Source: Nematostella vectensis
Taxonomy: Eukaryota; Cnidaria; Anthozoa; Actiniaria; Edwardsiidae
DNA: 64,000 nucleotides
Assembly (NCBI RefSeq): GCF_932526225.1
Contig: NC_064039.1
Location: forward strand, 1,116,001 to 1,180,000
Direction of reading: 5' to 3'
The notes beneath the pieces were generated by a model. The model saw only the letters and a program-made list of their open reading frames with translations, searched no databases and was not told where the DNA came from. The position numbers and the translations under genes were made by a program. Of the stretch, positions 39,901-51,200 are shown piece by piece. How positions within the stretch are numbered: the first letter of the stretch is position 1; each line of letters starts with the position of its first letter.

Positions 39901-40469
39901 GAAAGTCTATCTCATCAATATGTGATGGCAAACTTTTAAAAAGAAACACATGAAGTTTAGGGAAAGCTCATTTATTATCCCAAGGAGGGGGGGACTGTGA
40001 GGACACTGTAGGGAGGCCTAGAGAAATTTTCGAGGTTAAAGGGGAGGCGTCGAATTTGTAATCTATAATATTAACCACTTCTCCGAGTTTTCAAGCTCAA
40101 ATCGTTGCTTGAATTGACCTCAAGAATCTCCAAGTATAAAAAAAAAAAATACTAATACATACACTTATCATAATAGAAAAAAGATTACATAAAAAAACAA
40201 CAATTATTATAACATTGGCCAAAAGATGTAGTTAAACAACAAATCCAACATCTTCCTATCTCCCCACGTGGGGAGATATGTGATTTGTTTACGGACTGAA
40301 ATTACTTTAGATATCCCGCAAACAATGACTACACTCGTTTTTCTTGTATGAGATAAGTATGTGAACACAGATTATAAACTTACATAACTTCAGTTGATTT
40401 TCCCGCTGATGTCGAGCGTCTCTTTGCGCTGAAATCAATCTTCTCCGGTGATGCGCGTTTGGCCGCCAT
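18061..40469 (-). CDS. PDCD11: PDCD11/RRP5 rRNA-processing protein (45 exons, complete)
   Basis: Nucleolar factor for processing pre-rRNA towards both subunits. Exons, 5' to 3': 40384-40469, 39821-39932, 38209-38340, 37692-37856, 36617-36878, 36211-36311, 35867-35938, 35042-35167, 34579-34779, 34170-34237, 33829-33885, 33450-33510, 32893-33039, 32516-32721, 32330-32438, 32156-32206, 31242-31448, 30809-30979, 29930-29998, 29668-29827, 29196-29330, 28722-28966, 28527-28597, 28375-28458, 27999-28092, 27167-27249, 26748-26810, 26540-26645, 25776-25859, 25511-25613, 24959-25142, 23465-23524, 23146-23177, 22860-22965, 22404-22517, 22046-22248, 21546-21622, 21406-21450, 21226-21336, 21079-21147, 20437-20621, 19526-19694, 18877-19030, 18584-18749, 18061-18226. 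All phases close, giving 1823 aa (human ~1871). Landmarks: [10 protein letters not shown] near the N terminus; S1 repeats to ~1376 ([41 protein letters not shown]); acidic/Lys linker ~1376-1544; HAT repeats ~1545-1823 ([40 protein letters not shown]). Exon 30 has two possible donors. Confidence 0.96.
18310..18570. repeat. ~41-bp minisatellite in PDCD11 intron 44
   Basis: About six copies of a unit such as GGTTCTCGGGGCACTATCGG followed by GATTTCGGGATGTACACGAGA, with short variants. It starts about 15-25 bases inside the donor of exon 44 (minus strand) and stops about 80 bases before the acceptor of exon 45. Unlike the junction arrays it does not contain exon sequence. Confidence 0.9.
19203..19290. 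repeat. (TA)n microsatellite in PDCD11 intron 42
   Basis: About 43 uninterrupted TA dinucleotides between exons 42 and 43. The tyrosine-isoleucine reading frame that crosses it is meaningless. Confidence 0.97.
19759..20100. mobile_element. Palindromic MITE with 9-bp target duplication, PDCD11 intron 41
   Basis: A 342-bp element flanked by the direct repeat GGATAGCAC (19750-19758 and 20101-20109). Its ends are inverted: GACAGGAGCAAAAATGGCA on the left, and the complement of GACAGGAGCAAAAAATGACA on the right. The interior also folds back (AAAGCTTTAGTATTTTTTGG near 19858 against the complement near 20010-20030). A 9-bp duplication is typical of Mutator-like or Merlin-like transposons. No transposase is present, so it is non-autonomous and the family is inferred. 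Confidence 0.8.
21650..21925. repeat. ~88-bp tandem repeat (3 copies) in PDCD11 intron 36
   Basis: Three copies of a unit of 86-90 bp containing CATCAGTAAGAAAACATGTT and ATCTGATCAGTATAATAGGG. It begins about 30 bases upstream of the exon-37 acceptor (minus strand) and contains no exon sequence. Confidence 0.88.
23800..25004 (-). repeat. ~66-bp minisatellite containing the PDCD11 exon-31 end and donor
   Basis: About 18 copies. On the minus strand each unit holds the last ~43 coding bases of exon 31 (TCACTGAGAACCCTACAGAT through AAGCAGATCGTACG), the donor GTAAGT, and about 15 intron bases. The exon-proximal copy (24959-25003) is the real one: reading past its donor gives CGG TAA, a stop. Copies next to the exon are nearly identical, while those at 23800-24100 carry many substitutions and indels. 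The unit also contains CCCTACAG, which could act as a cryptic acceptor for a 28-base pseudo-exon. Confidence 0.95.
25472..25550 (-). repeat. PDCD11: 39-bp duplication of the PDCD11 exon-30 end and donor
   Basis: Two copies of a 39-bp unit (minus strand CATGAAGTACTAAACCTCTC, then ACTCACAG|GTAAGCNCNTA). They create two equal donors, at 25511 (proximal) and 25472 (distal). The insert is open and 13 codons long ([13 protein letters not shown]), so either donor keeps the frame into exon 31 with the same phase. This is the only junction array in the window whose downstream donor would still give full-length protein. Confidence 0.93.
27345..27925. repeat. 36-bp minisatellite in PDCD11 intron 25
   Basis: About 16 copies of a 36-bp unit (AGTAGAACTTCCTGGGCCAG followed by ATATGCTACGCAGTAC) with CCAGA/CCCGA and ACTT/AGTT variants. 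It lies wholly inside the intron, about 75 bases from the nearest exon (27999) and 95 from the other (27249). The long open frames on both strands are repeat by-products, since 36 is divisible by 3. Confidence 0.93.
33216..33370. mobile_element. Small inverted-repeat element (GGGGCGTAGCTAGG ends), PDCD11 intron 12
   Basis: Starts GGGGCGTAGCTAGGGGG and ends with CCTGGCTACGCCGC, giving inverted ends around the shared GGCGTAGC-AGG core. A second, diverged member, GTGCGTAACTAGAGGGG...CTGACTACGCGCC, occurs at 41960-42115. Repeats with this end sequence are widespread in animal genomes (from memory). Non-coding. Confidence 0.6.
33880..34095 (-). repeat. 26-bp minisatellite containing the PDCD11 exon-11 acceptor
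   Basis: About eight copies. On the minus strand the unit is TTCTTGTTGATTGTGTTTTCTCAGTG, a pyrimidine-rich tract ending in CAG. The last, exon-proximal copy is the true acceptor, GTTGTTTTTCCTCAG|GTGCAG at 33885. Copies next to the exon are diverged (ACCAAGAACAATGAGG on the plus strand) and the distal ones are more uniform, the reverse of the donor arrays. Confidence 0.85.
35354..35793. mobile_element. TTAA-flanked MITE-like element, inverted deleted copy B
   Basis: Reverse-complement copy of the element at 5193-6196, in PDCD11 intron 7. It starts at TTAA (35354-35357) with the CACATTGACC end and runs through the segment equivalent to 6195-6045, then that equivalent to 5565-5225. About 480 bp of the middle is absent, and the far terminus breaks off near 35793 before the terminal repeat. 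Confidence 0.78.
37355..37710 (-). repeat. 19-bp minisatellite containing the PDCD11 exon-4 donor
   Basis: About 18 copies of a 19-bp unit; minus strand AGAGGTGAGAATATAGCGC. Exon 4 ends ATAGAG|GTGAGAATATAGCGC at 37692, so each unit repeats the last exon bases AGAG and a strong donor GTGAGA. Past the first donor the frame reads GTG AGA ATA TAG and stops. The copies are nearly identical apart from a few GCAC/GCGC changes at the distal end. Confidence 0.95.
38497..39676. mobile_element. Nested MITE-like elements in PDCD11 intron 2
   Basis: The outer inverted ends share GGTACCAAAGGCTC, GTGAAAGAGCCTCTGGT and CCTCACTATGGTGC near 38500-38580, with diverged complements near 39570-39676. Inside lies a second element, 39002-39478, whose inverted ends begin ACCTTATTACACTT and which is made of TTTTCGCGA/AATTCGCGG blocks. 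Neither has coding capacity. The outer limits are approximate. Confidence 0.55.
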
Positions 40470-42278
40470 CTTGGATGAGCGCTCTCTACTGAGAGGGGCT
40501 CTGGGAACGAGAATGTTGTTGCACTGTTGGGCGCTTTTAAATGCGGGCTTCCTGTGGAAAATTACAATTAAAAAAAAAATTACAGGAAGCCCAAATCCTT
40601 TCTTCTCGAGAGATTGTTCCGCGCGAGGGTTAAAATTACTTGCCCTCATTATCTATTTAGTTATGTATTCTAATCCACAAAGCGTGAGCATAAGGTGGAT
40701 ATGCTGTACAGAGAAAATAAACTTGAAATTTAACAGAGTTGGTATATGTTATCGGGCAGTGGGTTCCAATCTTTCTAGGGAACGAGTTATTAAACGTACA
40801 GGTGTTTGTATTGGAGGGAAAATTGATTAAACTTCTGGGGGGAGAACGGATAGGGCGTTCAAGGCCGTTTATCACTTTTTTTTAAACCAGGACCGTATCC
40901 AGCAGCATTGTGCAAGTGAGGCACTCGCCTCGATAAAATTTTGATGTTGAGTGTTTCACAATTAAAAAGTATAAGATAAAAAATCCTGCTTTTGTTGGAT
41001 TTATCATCCAGTGGCTAGCTTTGCCTAGGTAAAATTTTTGTTTGGCTACAGGCCAGAAAACATTTGTTTCTACAGGTAGGGGTCCCAAACGCAAGAGAAA
41101 AATTTAAAGCTCGGAGCTATTCTCTGGACTCTCTCCGTGTCCTAATTATTTTGTTTCTACAGGCAGGGGTCCCAAACGCAAGAGGGAAATTTAAATCTCG
41201 GAGCTATTCTCTGGACTCTCTCCGTGTCCTAATTGATTTGTTTCTACAGGTGGGGGTCTTTCACGCAAGGGGCGTTTGTTTTATTTATTTTGCAACTTTC
41301 GCGACTTTTCAAGATCACAGATTAACACATTCATTACTTATAGAACTACTTCCATTCCTTGTAGAACCACTGATGGTAACTTGGGCTATCTGTGCTTCCA
41401 GTAACGGTGACTGACGAGGAGGCTTTGCACAACACCACCTGCCTCCGATCGGTCCCAGGCCATCCCAGTCAGGCACATCGAGTAGATTTCTATAAACGGC
41501 TTTTTCGCTTTATTGGGAATTAAGCTACACAATTCACTAATTCTTTTCAAAGCAAAGATTAGTTTGACTAAAACAGATAGCCATTTTTTTTGTTTTCGTT
41601 GTTTATAATATTATATGCAATCTTGGCTTAATGAGCAAATATCTAACGAACAGCATCACATCTACAAAACACAAAAGGCAAAATAACCAAGAAAAAAAGC
41701 GTAAAAAACTATGAGATAAGAGGTTGAGAAAAAGAAAACAGAAATCTCGTGGAATCAAGGGCCATGAATTGCAATAAAGATAAAATTACAAATTATCTTT
41801 ACGGCATATAAAACGGGTGCCTAATGTCACAAAATGTTTTGTTGAAATTTCGTTTAAATTTATCGAACAAAAAGCATGTTATCTATAATAAATGTCTTTA
41901 CGTCTCTAAGTCGCTATTATTAATTAGTTCCTGTGGCTTCTTGACTAACTTACTTAGTGCAGGTGCGTAACTAGAGGGGGGGGGGGGGGAGGGGGGCGCC
42001 TGTCCTCCCTTCTGACGCCAATAAAGGTGGTCTCTTCTTATTCAAGCAATAACAAATCTTAATATTTTTTGTGATATTTATAGCTGTGAATCCCCCTGAC
42101 TACGCGCCTGCTGTCAGCGTGGGACTTATTATTAAAGTTTGTTTTAATCAGATTGCGAAGGCCTGTTAGCAACATCGATAGTTGTCGTCTACAGAGATTA
42201 CACACTAAAACGAACTTCAAACTACCTAGGTTTTACAGCCGTAAAGCAAAACTCAAGCAAGAAAAGCAAGACCCAAAC
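40470..42278. other. Divergent intergenic region between PDCD11 and the F5/8C gene
   Basis: Should contain both promoters; I see no assignable core element. It holds a ~90-bp tandem repeat (41075-41270, two copies plus a partial, each with TTTGTTTCTACAGG and GGTCCCAAACGCAAG) and, at 41960-42115, a diverged member of the GGCGTAGC-AGG element family with a G-run. The rest is AT-rich without recognisable exons. Confidence 0.5.
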
Positions 42279-45200
42279 ATGAAAACAAAGGTGTGTTATT
42301 GTAGGTTAATAAGATCGTTCGCTATTCGCGACAGGTATTAACAAACATTCCCAACCAAAACTGCGAAAACCTAAATAAGAACATTGTTAGATTTATCGTA
42401 CATGCATAATACATGCATTAGTTCTGTTTTAAAGTAATACACCTTTCTCCTTGTTTTAAGCGTTGACCTATGTTCTATATTGGTATCGGAATATAAGATT
42501 ATATTAGGTAATTTACTGTACCTATTTGATTGATCAAAGTATTATGATACAGGCCAGTACCCAGAAATTGTCTTGGGGGATGCGAAATCCGAAAAAGTGG
42601 ACCTAATTTTTTCGGGGTAGGTGGGGGGTGTGTTTTCTAATAAAAATCTTGTAACCCCAAATAGAAAAAAGCAACCGGAAGTGGATTCTCCGACGTTGTG
42701 GGTGGGAGGGAATCTTGAATATTCATTCTGATAACTGAGATAAATCCCTTTTTCTTTTTGGAAATAAAAGATCGAGACGTTGCCCTTTTTCAGTAAAGAC
42801 GATTGATCTCGAGATCGAAAATGCAAGTCGATGAGATTATCCATTAAGCTTTAGATTTCTTGTCATCTTTTCATCACAAATAATTTTAATACCTTACTCG
42901 TACTGTCGAAGATACCGCTTCCAGGCTAAACACGTTTCTTTTTCTTTCCTTTTCTTTTTTTTTTCAATGAATATCTGTATTTTCTTTTTGCCAATTAATT
43001 GCAGCTGATCTTGGGAGACTTCTTCATCGCGTGGCTGGTTATCGCCGCATATGCTGGTAAGCATTTGTATGTGCATATAGTGAATTATTGGTATTCCACA
43101 AATCCCGTTATTCACCTCCTTCAATGCGCAGTATGCGTAGTGACCCGCGAATGCTAGCGACTAGGTTTGTTTGTAAAACGCGAAGCGCCAGTTAATCATT
43201 GATCAGTTAATTCAGCCGAATTGGCTGGACATTTGTGGCGGTTTATAGGATTTGTGGGGGTTCTTCCAAGGGTAAATTGGGACCATTTTCAGGGGCGGCG
43301 GAGCGGTCCCATAAGTGGGGTGGGGGGGGGGGGGGGGCTTCAGGATTTCAGGTGGAGGGTTGGAGGGGGCTTCCGTAAAAACGTGGGAACCACGGAGAGT
43401 ATTTTTATTCCTAAGTCAGTTTTTGACAAGTATGTAAAGAGTAAGCAAAACAAAAAAATGAACCAACTGTATTCCCTTGTTCGTCGATTTCTCAAAAGCC
43501 TTCGATAGCGTCCCTAGGGATATATTATTTCGGAATTTGAAAGATGCGGGCATCAATGGAAAGTTCTTTGCAATTATTGAGTCTATGTACATGCACGATC
43601 GAGCGGCAGTGAAACTTGATAATCTTAGATCTAAAGAATTTCCCTGCAAAGAAGGGGTTCGTCAGGGATGCGTGCTAAGCCCAACTGTCTTCAATCTTTT
43701 TCTAAGCGACTTAACCGAATATCTGGGCCAAGCGAACGTTACTATACACTTCTTTACGCGGACGACCTGGTGCTTAAGTCTAAATCGGCAAACGGTCTAC
43801 AGACACTAATCAATTCCTTTAGCGAATATTGCAGCGAGAACCATCTTGAAGTGAAATATCTCAAAGACAAAGGCACTTATCTTTAATAACGTCGGTGTTA
43901 GAATGAATGGAATGGAAATATCTCAAAGACAAAGGCACTTGTCTTTAATAACGCCGGTGTTAGAATGAATGGAATGGAACCAACGACTCACCATAAAGTT
44001 ATTTAATTCCCTAATCCAACCTATCTTGCTATACGGCAGTGAATTGTGGGGCATAGATATGTGTATGAAGCGCAATGAGAAAGACCCAATTGAGGCAGTT
44101 TTGACCAAATTTTGCAAGTGGCTTTTAGGCGTGGGCAAAACGGCAGCAAACTACGCATGTCAATCCGAGCTTGGTATTTTACCCATAAGATCGAATGCTA
44201 CCATGAGAGCTATAAATTTCTGGCTAAAAATTAGCACGCCTGAGTGTTCGAATAGCCTTGCAGCAGAGATGTTTTGGGAAGCAAAATACAACAGTTCACT
44301 CACGTACTCGTCATGGGTATCCAAATTAAAAGAGGGGGTTTTCCGGATAGGCTGAGGGTACTTGTGGGACTATGAAATCACACCAGGAGAGAAAAAGAAA
44401 TACTCAAAACTATGTAGACAGAGAGTTCATGAACGGACATGCCAATTCTGTCCGGACACGGTAAAGGACGAGTTCCACTTTGTTGTGCATTGCAGAAAAT
44501 ATACGCAGTTAAGAACCAACTTTTTCGAAAAAATTAGTAGATCCTGGGGATTTGATCTCGCCAAGAGAGCATAAGATAAGAGAGGGACACTTTGGTATGA
44601 CCCGTGCGCCATGTCGATTCCGAATTCGGCTATTTTTAGTTTTTTTAGTCACTCATCAATCATGTCTCATACCAACATCACAACATTGGCCGTATCTAGG
44701 CAGGTTATCGAACAATGGAATCGAGCGTTGTTTCACTCCCTTCCTATTTTATATAGAACCTAAATACGAAGTTAGGTTCGAAGAGCGTTCGGGCTAGTCA
44801 CAAACACTCAAGAAGCTACGGTTACTCAGTACTGTTCAAATGTTTCGAGAGTTGAAAACAACGATCGCGTGGGTTTTTAGACAAGAGGAATAGAAATATA
44901 ACGAAAAAGGATTTCGCTGAATCGGGAGGCGGGAGACATTTCGCACAAGGGTTAGAGATATTTTATTCGCTGAATACAATACTCAGCGAATTGGGAATGC
45001 ATTTTTGGTTATTTTATTAAGAAATCGCTGACAAAGTATCCTAATTTCCGTGATCTGAGCTTGTGTAAAAACGAGAAAATAAAGATGGAGATATTACTGT
45101 ATTTCTTTAATGTTGTTATTATTATATGTTATATTATTATGTTGTTATTATACAAGCTGATGTCGGGATTTGAATCAAACGCAGTATCACAGCCATTTTA

Positions 45201-48200
45201 TCGCTCGTCGGTTAGTTATATTTTTCATTTGACTTCGCCGCTCAGACAAACAAAACAGTCAAACTATTCAGGGATTTAGCTTTCTGTGAGTATATTTGCC
45301 AATCTTGGTAACTTAAGTTAGACTTGTTTTCTTCTTCCGAGTTATTTTACATGATCTCTTTTCATTCCTATCGAGTTGGCAAAACAACAACACGCAACCA
45401 GCGGGGGAGTAGGACGAAATAAAAGGAGCAAATCCTCACGCGCAGTGGTGGGGTGGTGGTTACTAAAAATAGCCGAATTCGGAATCGACATGGCGCGCGG
45501 GTAATACCAAAGTGTCCCTCTCTTATCTTATGCTCTCTTGATCTCGCTAAGAATTCGGAGACGCAGATTTTCTCTCTAGTATTTAACCCTCCAAAGAAAA
45601 TAGCAAAGGAGGCGGCAAAGTATGTCTTCTTATGCTTTCAATTAGAAAACAACAAATAGAAGGGGAATGTTGCTAGAGTCTTTGACTTTATTATTCACTT
45701 TCAGACAAATCTATATACTAAATCTGTTTACGGTGAAGTTAATACATTGTATTGTATCGTATTGTGTTGTGTTTGCGGCTCAAAGGTAACACCCTTAAAA
45801 GAAGATCACACCCTTTATCTGTTGATAACGTTCACACAGTATGTCTGTTGATTACTTGTACACCCTATTTCTGTTTATTACGTTCTCGCCCTCTGTCTGT
45901 TGATTACGTTAACACGCTCTGTCTTTTAATTTTGTTCACACCCTTTGTCTGTTGATAACGGCCACACCCTTTGTCTGTTGATTGCATTTACACCCTTTGT
46001 CTGTTGATTACGTTCACACCCTTTGTCTGTTGATTGCGTTCACACCCTTTGTCTGTCGACTGCGTTCACACCCTCTGTCTGTTGATTACGTTCACACCCT
46101 CTGTCTGTTGATTGCGTTCACACCCTTTGTCTGTTGATTACGTTTATACCCTCTTTCACACCATCTTTCTGTTTATTACGTTCTCGCCCTTTGTCTGTTG
46201 ATTACGTTCACACCCTTTGTCTGTTGATTGCGTTCACACCCTCTGTCTGTTGATTACGGCCACACCCTCTGTCTGTTGATTATGTTCACACCCTCTGTCT
46301 GTTGATTACGATCACACCCTGTTTTTGTTTATTATGTTCACAGCCTCTGTCTGTTGATTACGTTCACACCCTGTGCCTTTTGATAACTGTTACTGCGAAA
46401 ACGACCCAGTTTTTGCGGCTCCTAATTATTAGGCGACCAATATCTAACTTAATTTTTCAGCAATCTTTGTATTTTAAATGTTTCTTTCCCTTCTAACCAA
46501 AAATAGGAAACTTAGCTCTCCGTCAGCCTACCGCATCCTTGAATATATGGCAAGAAGGTAGAGCACCTCCCGACCTCGCCGTGGATGGGGTTGAAGACGC
46601 AACATTCAACATCGGAGACACCATTTTGTGCTTTGGGACCTCGCCAGATCCTACTCGCGGACCCTGGTGGCGGGTGGACCTCGGACGGACCCACGTGGTG
46701 GATGAAGTGTTCGTCATATCAAGGTCGGACTGCTGTACGGATCGACTGGCGGGATTGGAAGTCAGAGTGGGTGTGTATGATTTATTTTAAGGTCGTTTAG
46801 AATCATTCTATACTTATCTAAACCTAGACTCGGAATTGTTGTTTAAAATATTTTAATAGAAAATAGGCAAAATGACGCTTTTCTATGGAATAATTTTAAA
46901 ATCGCTAAAAATCGGGAGATTTGGTGCTCAACGCGGGAGAGCGGGAGAAGGGGTCCAAAATCTTGAGACTCCCGCCTAATGCGGGAGAATTGACAGGTAT
47001 GCAGTTTCATGTCACATCGATTTTCATTCAAAAGTATGGAATCGACCACCAAATAACCCAAGAAAGCCAACGAAGCGAGGATTCACGATCCACTCTCTTA
47101 TTCAGAAAACCCAACATATGAATGTGCGAACTGACATGGTTTGAATTTGGTTGTCCGATTCCCGCCAAAAACATCATACACAGGGCAATCTGGGCGGTAT
47201 TTTATAGAAAGCGCCTTTTCACATTTTTATAAGGGAAATTAAATATGAGATAAATGTATTGGGGATTCACGACGCATACTATTCCCCTAAAGCACCAGGA
47301 AGCCCAATGAATACATTGATGGATTGAAATATACCTTAAAAGTTATTTTACAACAAAGAATTGCTTTTCGTGAATATTTACAGGTTACCACTTGTATTAT
47401 ATAAATCCCTGCAAAAATGCCTCTCGAAATGTGCAGATAATTTTTTTTCGCGAAATCTTAGACGCGCGAAAATATGGAAGGAAAAGAAAAGGTATTCTTT
47501 TTGTGTTACAATGATAAAAAAAATCAGCTATCAAATTTACCAAAATGTTGTACAATCCATATGCAGAAAGCAGCTTTTAAAAATAGGCATCAAATACACA
47601 CAATTCCCTTGCGTAGCGCAATTTATCTAACACCCTCGTGAGATCTATAAGTGGATTTGTTCGCGAGAGCTTTCTATACGGCAAACGCCTGCAAGGTTAA
47701 ACCCACCCTTCCCCCCAAAAAAAAGAATATACCCCACCCCTCCCCCAAAAAATTATCAAGCCTTGAGATTTTCGAGGTTGACAGGTATGCTATGTGCACA
47801 TAGGGCAGGCCTTGTCAGCCCTCTCGCGCTAATCATGTGAATTTCACCGAAATCCAAACCTCGTGCCATATTAGGGGACAGCCTGGTGGACAACGGAACA
47901 GAAAATCCCATGTGTGGAAGTAGGGTAGCCACTGGGCCGATCAGCAAATCCATCTACTGCAGGCCGGGTCTGCGGGGTCGCTATGTCGTACTATACATCC
48001 CAACGGTAAACAGCATTCTTGAAATATGCGAGGTCATGGTGAACTTGAACCCAACAGGTGAGCAAGAAACCCAGGGATGGAGGGGGGGGGAGTCTGGGTC
48101 TCGGGGTCGCTGTACTCTTTATCAAATCTTGCCTACTTGCAGGCGGTAATTGGTTTTATCATCGCGGAAATCCCTCGTTTTTTTTTTGCGCTCGTCCCCA

Positions 48201-51200
48201 GGAACCACCCGGCTTAAAATACAAGATGGGGAGTACCGAGTTCCGCCTGCAAGCAGGCTACACCAAACCAAACCAGTATATTAATTATATATTGTATTGA
48301 GAACTATATCTTGAGATATTTGGGAGGGAGGGAATGACATATAACATAAGTACTTTTCGTCACAAGTGACGTTAGTTGTCAAGCGGGCTCAAAACATCCT
48401 ATTCCTTAATTTTAGTAAATCTTGCCTTGAGCAAACCTGCGAACCAATCATCTATCGATTCTTATGGCAATCCTGAACGAGCTGTCGACGGGAACACTGA
48501 CGGTGACTATCACCGACAAACGTGCACGCACACCTCTCATCATGAAGGGAATCCCTGGTGGCGCGTGGACCTGGGCACTACTCAACCAGTTTCCGAAGTG
48601 TTCCTGGTGAATCGTTTAAGTTCTGTAGATAGACTTTACAACGTTGAAGTGAGAGTCGGTGAGTGACACTACTTATAGTTCCTAAACCCTTTTATCAGAT
48701 AACCGGTCTTGACCGACCGTGAATGGTAACTACAAGTCAACAATGTCACAAATGTCACAAATGTAACATGAAAACAAAGAAATCAAGGCATTACTCGCAG
48801 GGATATCCTCATTAATCACCTTTTGATTTTGGATTGTAAACATCCGTAAGCACAGCCTTCGTTATGAACCAAAACCTATGCCCCAAATCCCCATCTAATG
48901 ACGAGCCAAAATGTATCTAGAATAGATACCAGAATGCGATAGACTTAACCTTCTCCTTGTATCGACCTCTCGCTTATCACAGGTGATTCTCTGACCGATA
49001 ACGGCAACACCAACCCTCGCTGTGGAGACATGTTCTCCATGGCAACACTGCAGAAGCTATCCATCTACTGCAAGCCGAGGAAATCAGGACGCTATGTGAA
49101 CGTGCGTCTGGTGGGAGCTAGTATGATTCTAACCCTGTGCGAGGTGGAAGTGTACTCCGAGAGCAAAGGTACGCGTGCGCGCGTGTGTGTGTGAGGGGGG
49201 GATTATTGGGAATTGTGACCGGTACTCACCCTGTGCGAGGTGGAGGCGTACTCCGAGAGCGTGCTTGCGTGCGTGAGTGTACGCGCGTGTGTGTGAGGGG
49301 GGATTAATGGGGAATTTTGACCGGTACTCGCCCTGTGCGAGGTGGAGGCGTACTCCGAGAGCGTGCGTGAGTGTGTGCGCGTGTGTGTGAGGGGGGGTGA
49401 TTAATGGGGAATTGTGACCGGTACTCACCCTGTGCGAGGTGGAGGCGTACTCCGAGAGCAAAGGTACGCGCGCGTGCGTGTGTGTGTGGAGGGGGGAGAT
49501 GTAATGCAGTAAATATAATTGTGTTTAGGGCCCGGCAGTTGTACATCTAGGCGCTATTAGAAGGGCTGCCTTGTCATGGCTTTTTACCAAAGAGAATGTG
49601 GTTAATTCATATTTGTCCAGAAGGTAAATATCTACCAAATAGATCTTATTTTTGCGTGCGTCTATCGTCTAATAGATCATATATGACTCACAGCGTGTCA
49701 TGAGCAAAAAGATACACAACGAGACACAGTCGACAACAATAGAAATGTTTTCTTACGTTATAATCTAGTTTTGGGGGGCGCGCGCGCATGCTGACCCCAA
49801 GGGTGCGTGTGTCCTCATATAATAGTATAACACCATATATTATGTAGAGTGAGGTAGGGGTGACCGAATTTTACGAAACTTCTTAGAGCTAATTAAAATG
49901 ATCACTTTTAACCGCTCGGTGAGTTTCGTGTGTTTTTATTTAGAATTTCTCACAAAACCCAAAAACCACTAGCTGTGAGCTTGGGCTACCTGTGATAACA
50001 CATTGACCTTTGACCAATCAGAGCGGCGCGGCTTTCGAGTGTCGTTGTATAAATACTTATCACGCACCTGTGTTTCATCAACAGCTGTGATCTCTGATAA
50101 ACCGCCGCCTGAAGTCATTGAAATGTACGACCTCCAACCAACAGAACCGAGGTTCGTCAATCTTACATGTCCTGAGGCCTTCGGGTACCCTGTGCCGGAT
50201 ATAGCCTGGATATTAAAAGGCAAAGTGTACCAAAACAGCACGAGCCGTCATTTTCAGATACCAGCCATGGACCTTGCGTATGGAAACTTGACGTGGGAGT
50301 GCATTGTGTCCAACAAGCACGGATCTGACTTCTACCAGTTCCCCGTGAAAATACTCAGTGAGTGAACAAATGAATACAAATACAATTTTCTAAACCGCCT
50401 CATAAAAAAGGAAAAGATGAATTTAATTTATTAAATTTTTAATGGTTGAATAAAAGGCAACATTTTTCTAATAAAATACTACTAATAAAGGCGATGAACG
50501 TAACGATGAAAAAAGGCAATAAAATTGTCCTCATAAGTTGCAAATGCAAAAAGGCTAATATTGTACTCTGTACCCCGAATCTCACTATTTGTTATTTTCA
50601 ATCATAGGCCACTTCAAAATGTGCCAGGATTACAAAAACGTAGATTTTCCAACACGAGTCGTTACACATTCAAGTGCTGGTAGTTATAAAAATGATAGCG
50701 GAATTATTGAGACGACATGGTGGCGATACGGCGGGGACCAAGCACCGATGCAGGTTTGAATACAAAAACACAGGTTCGATAGGAAATAAGGGCGAGGTAG
50801 GGGGGTGGTGGTGGTAGGGGAACGGTTCCATATGGGTGCGAGAATACAAATCGCACCTAGGCCCCCCGGTTTTCATTCGTTGCCTTATATGGTGTTCGAG
50901 GATACGGCAACCTTTAAACCCAAGGTAAAGTAGAGGGGAAGAGAAAATCAAACAAGAAATCAAAGCATATGGTTTCCCATTCCTAGCTCGCCGAGTCGTG
51001 CGTACCTACCCATCGCTGCAACACCAAGGCCACCGGATGGATGACGGAGCCTCATCCCAGGGCCCGCGATGGCGTGGTACAGCGGACAGTGTGTTTTCAT
51101 TGGGACGGCGATTGTTGCCGTTATCAAAAAAAGATACTCGTTCGCCGTTGCCTTGGGTTCTACGTCTACAGACTTAAAGCACTGGAATTTGCCGTCGAGG

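Noticed and set aside
40459-40830. Plus-strand frame overlapping PDCD11 exon 1
   Set aside because: Antisense to a well-supported start exon, no domain recognised, likely a shadow frame.
45061-45279. Small hydrophobic reading frame inside the TIR element (IMLLLYKLMSGF)
   Set aside because: AT-rich low-complexity sequence with no homology that I recognise and no transposase motifs.
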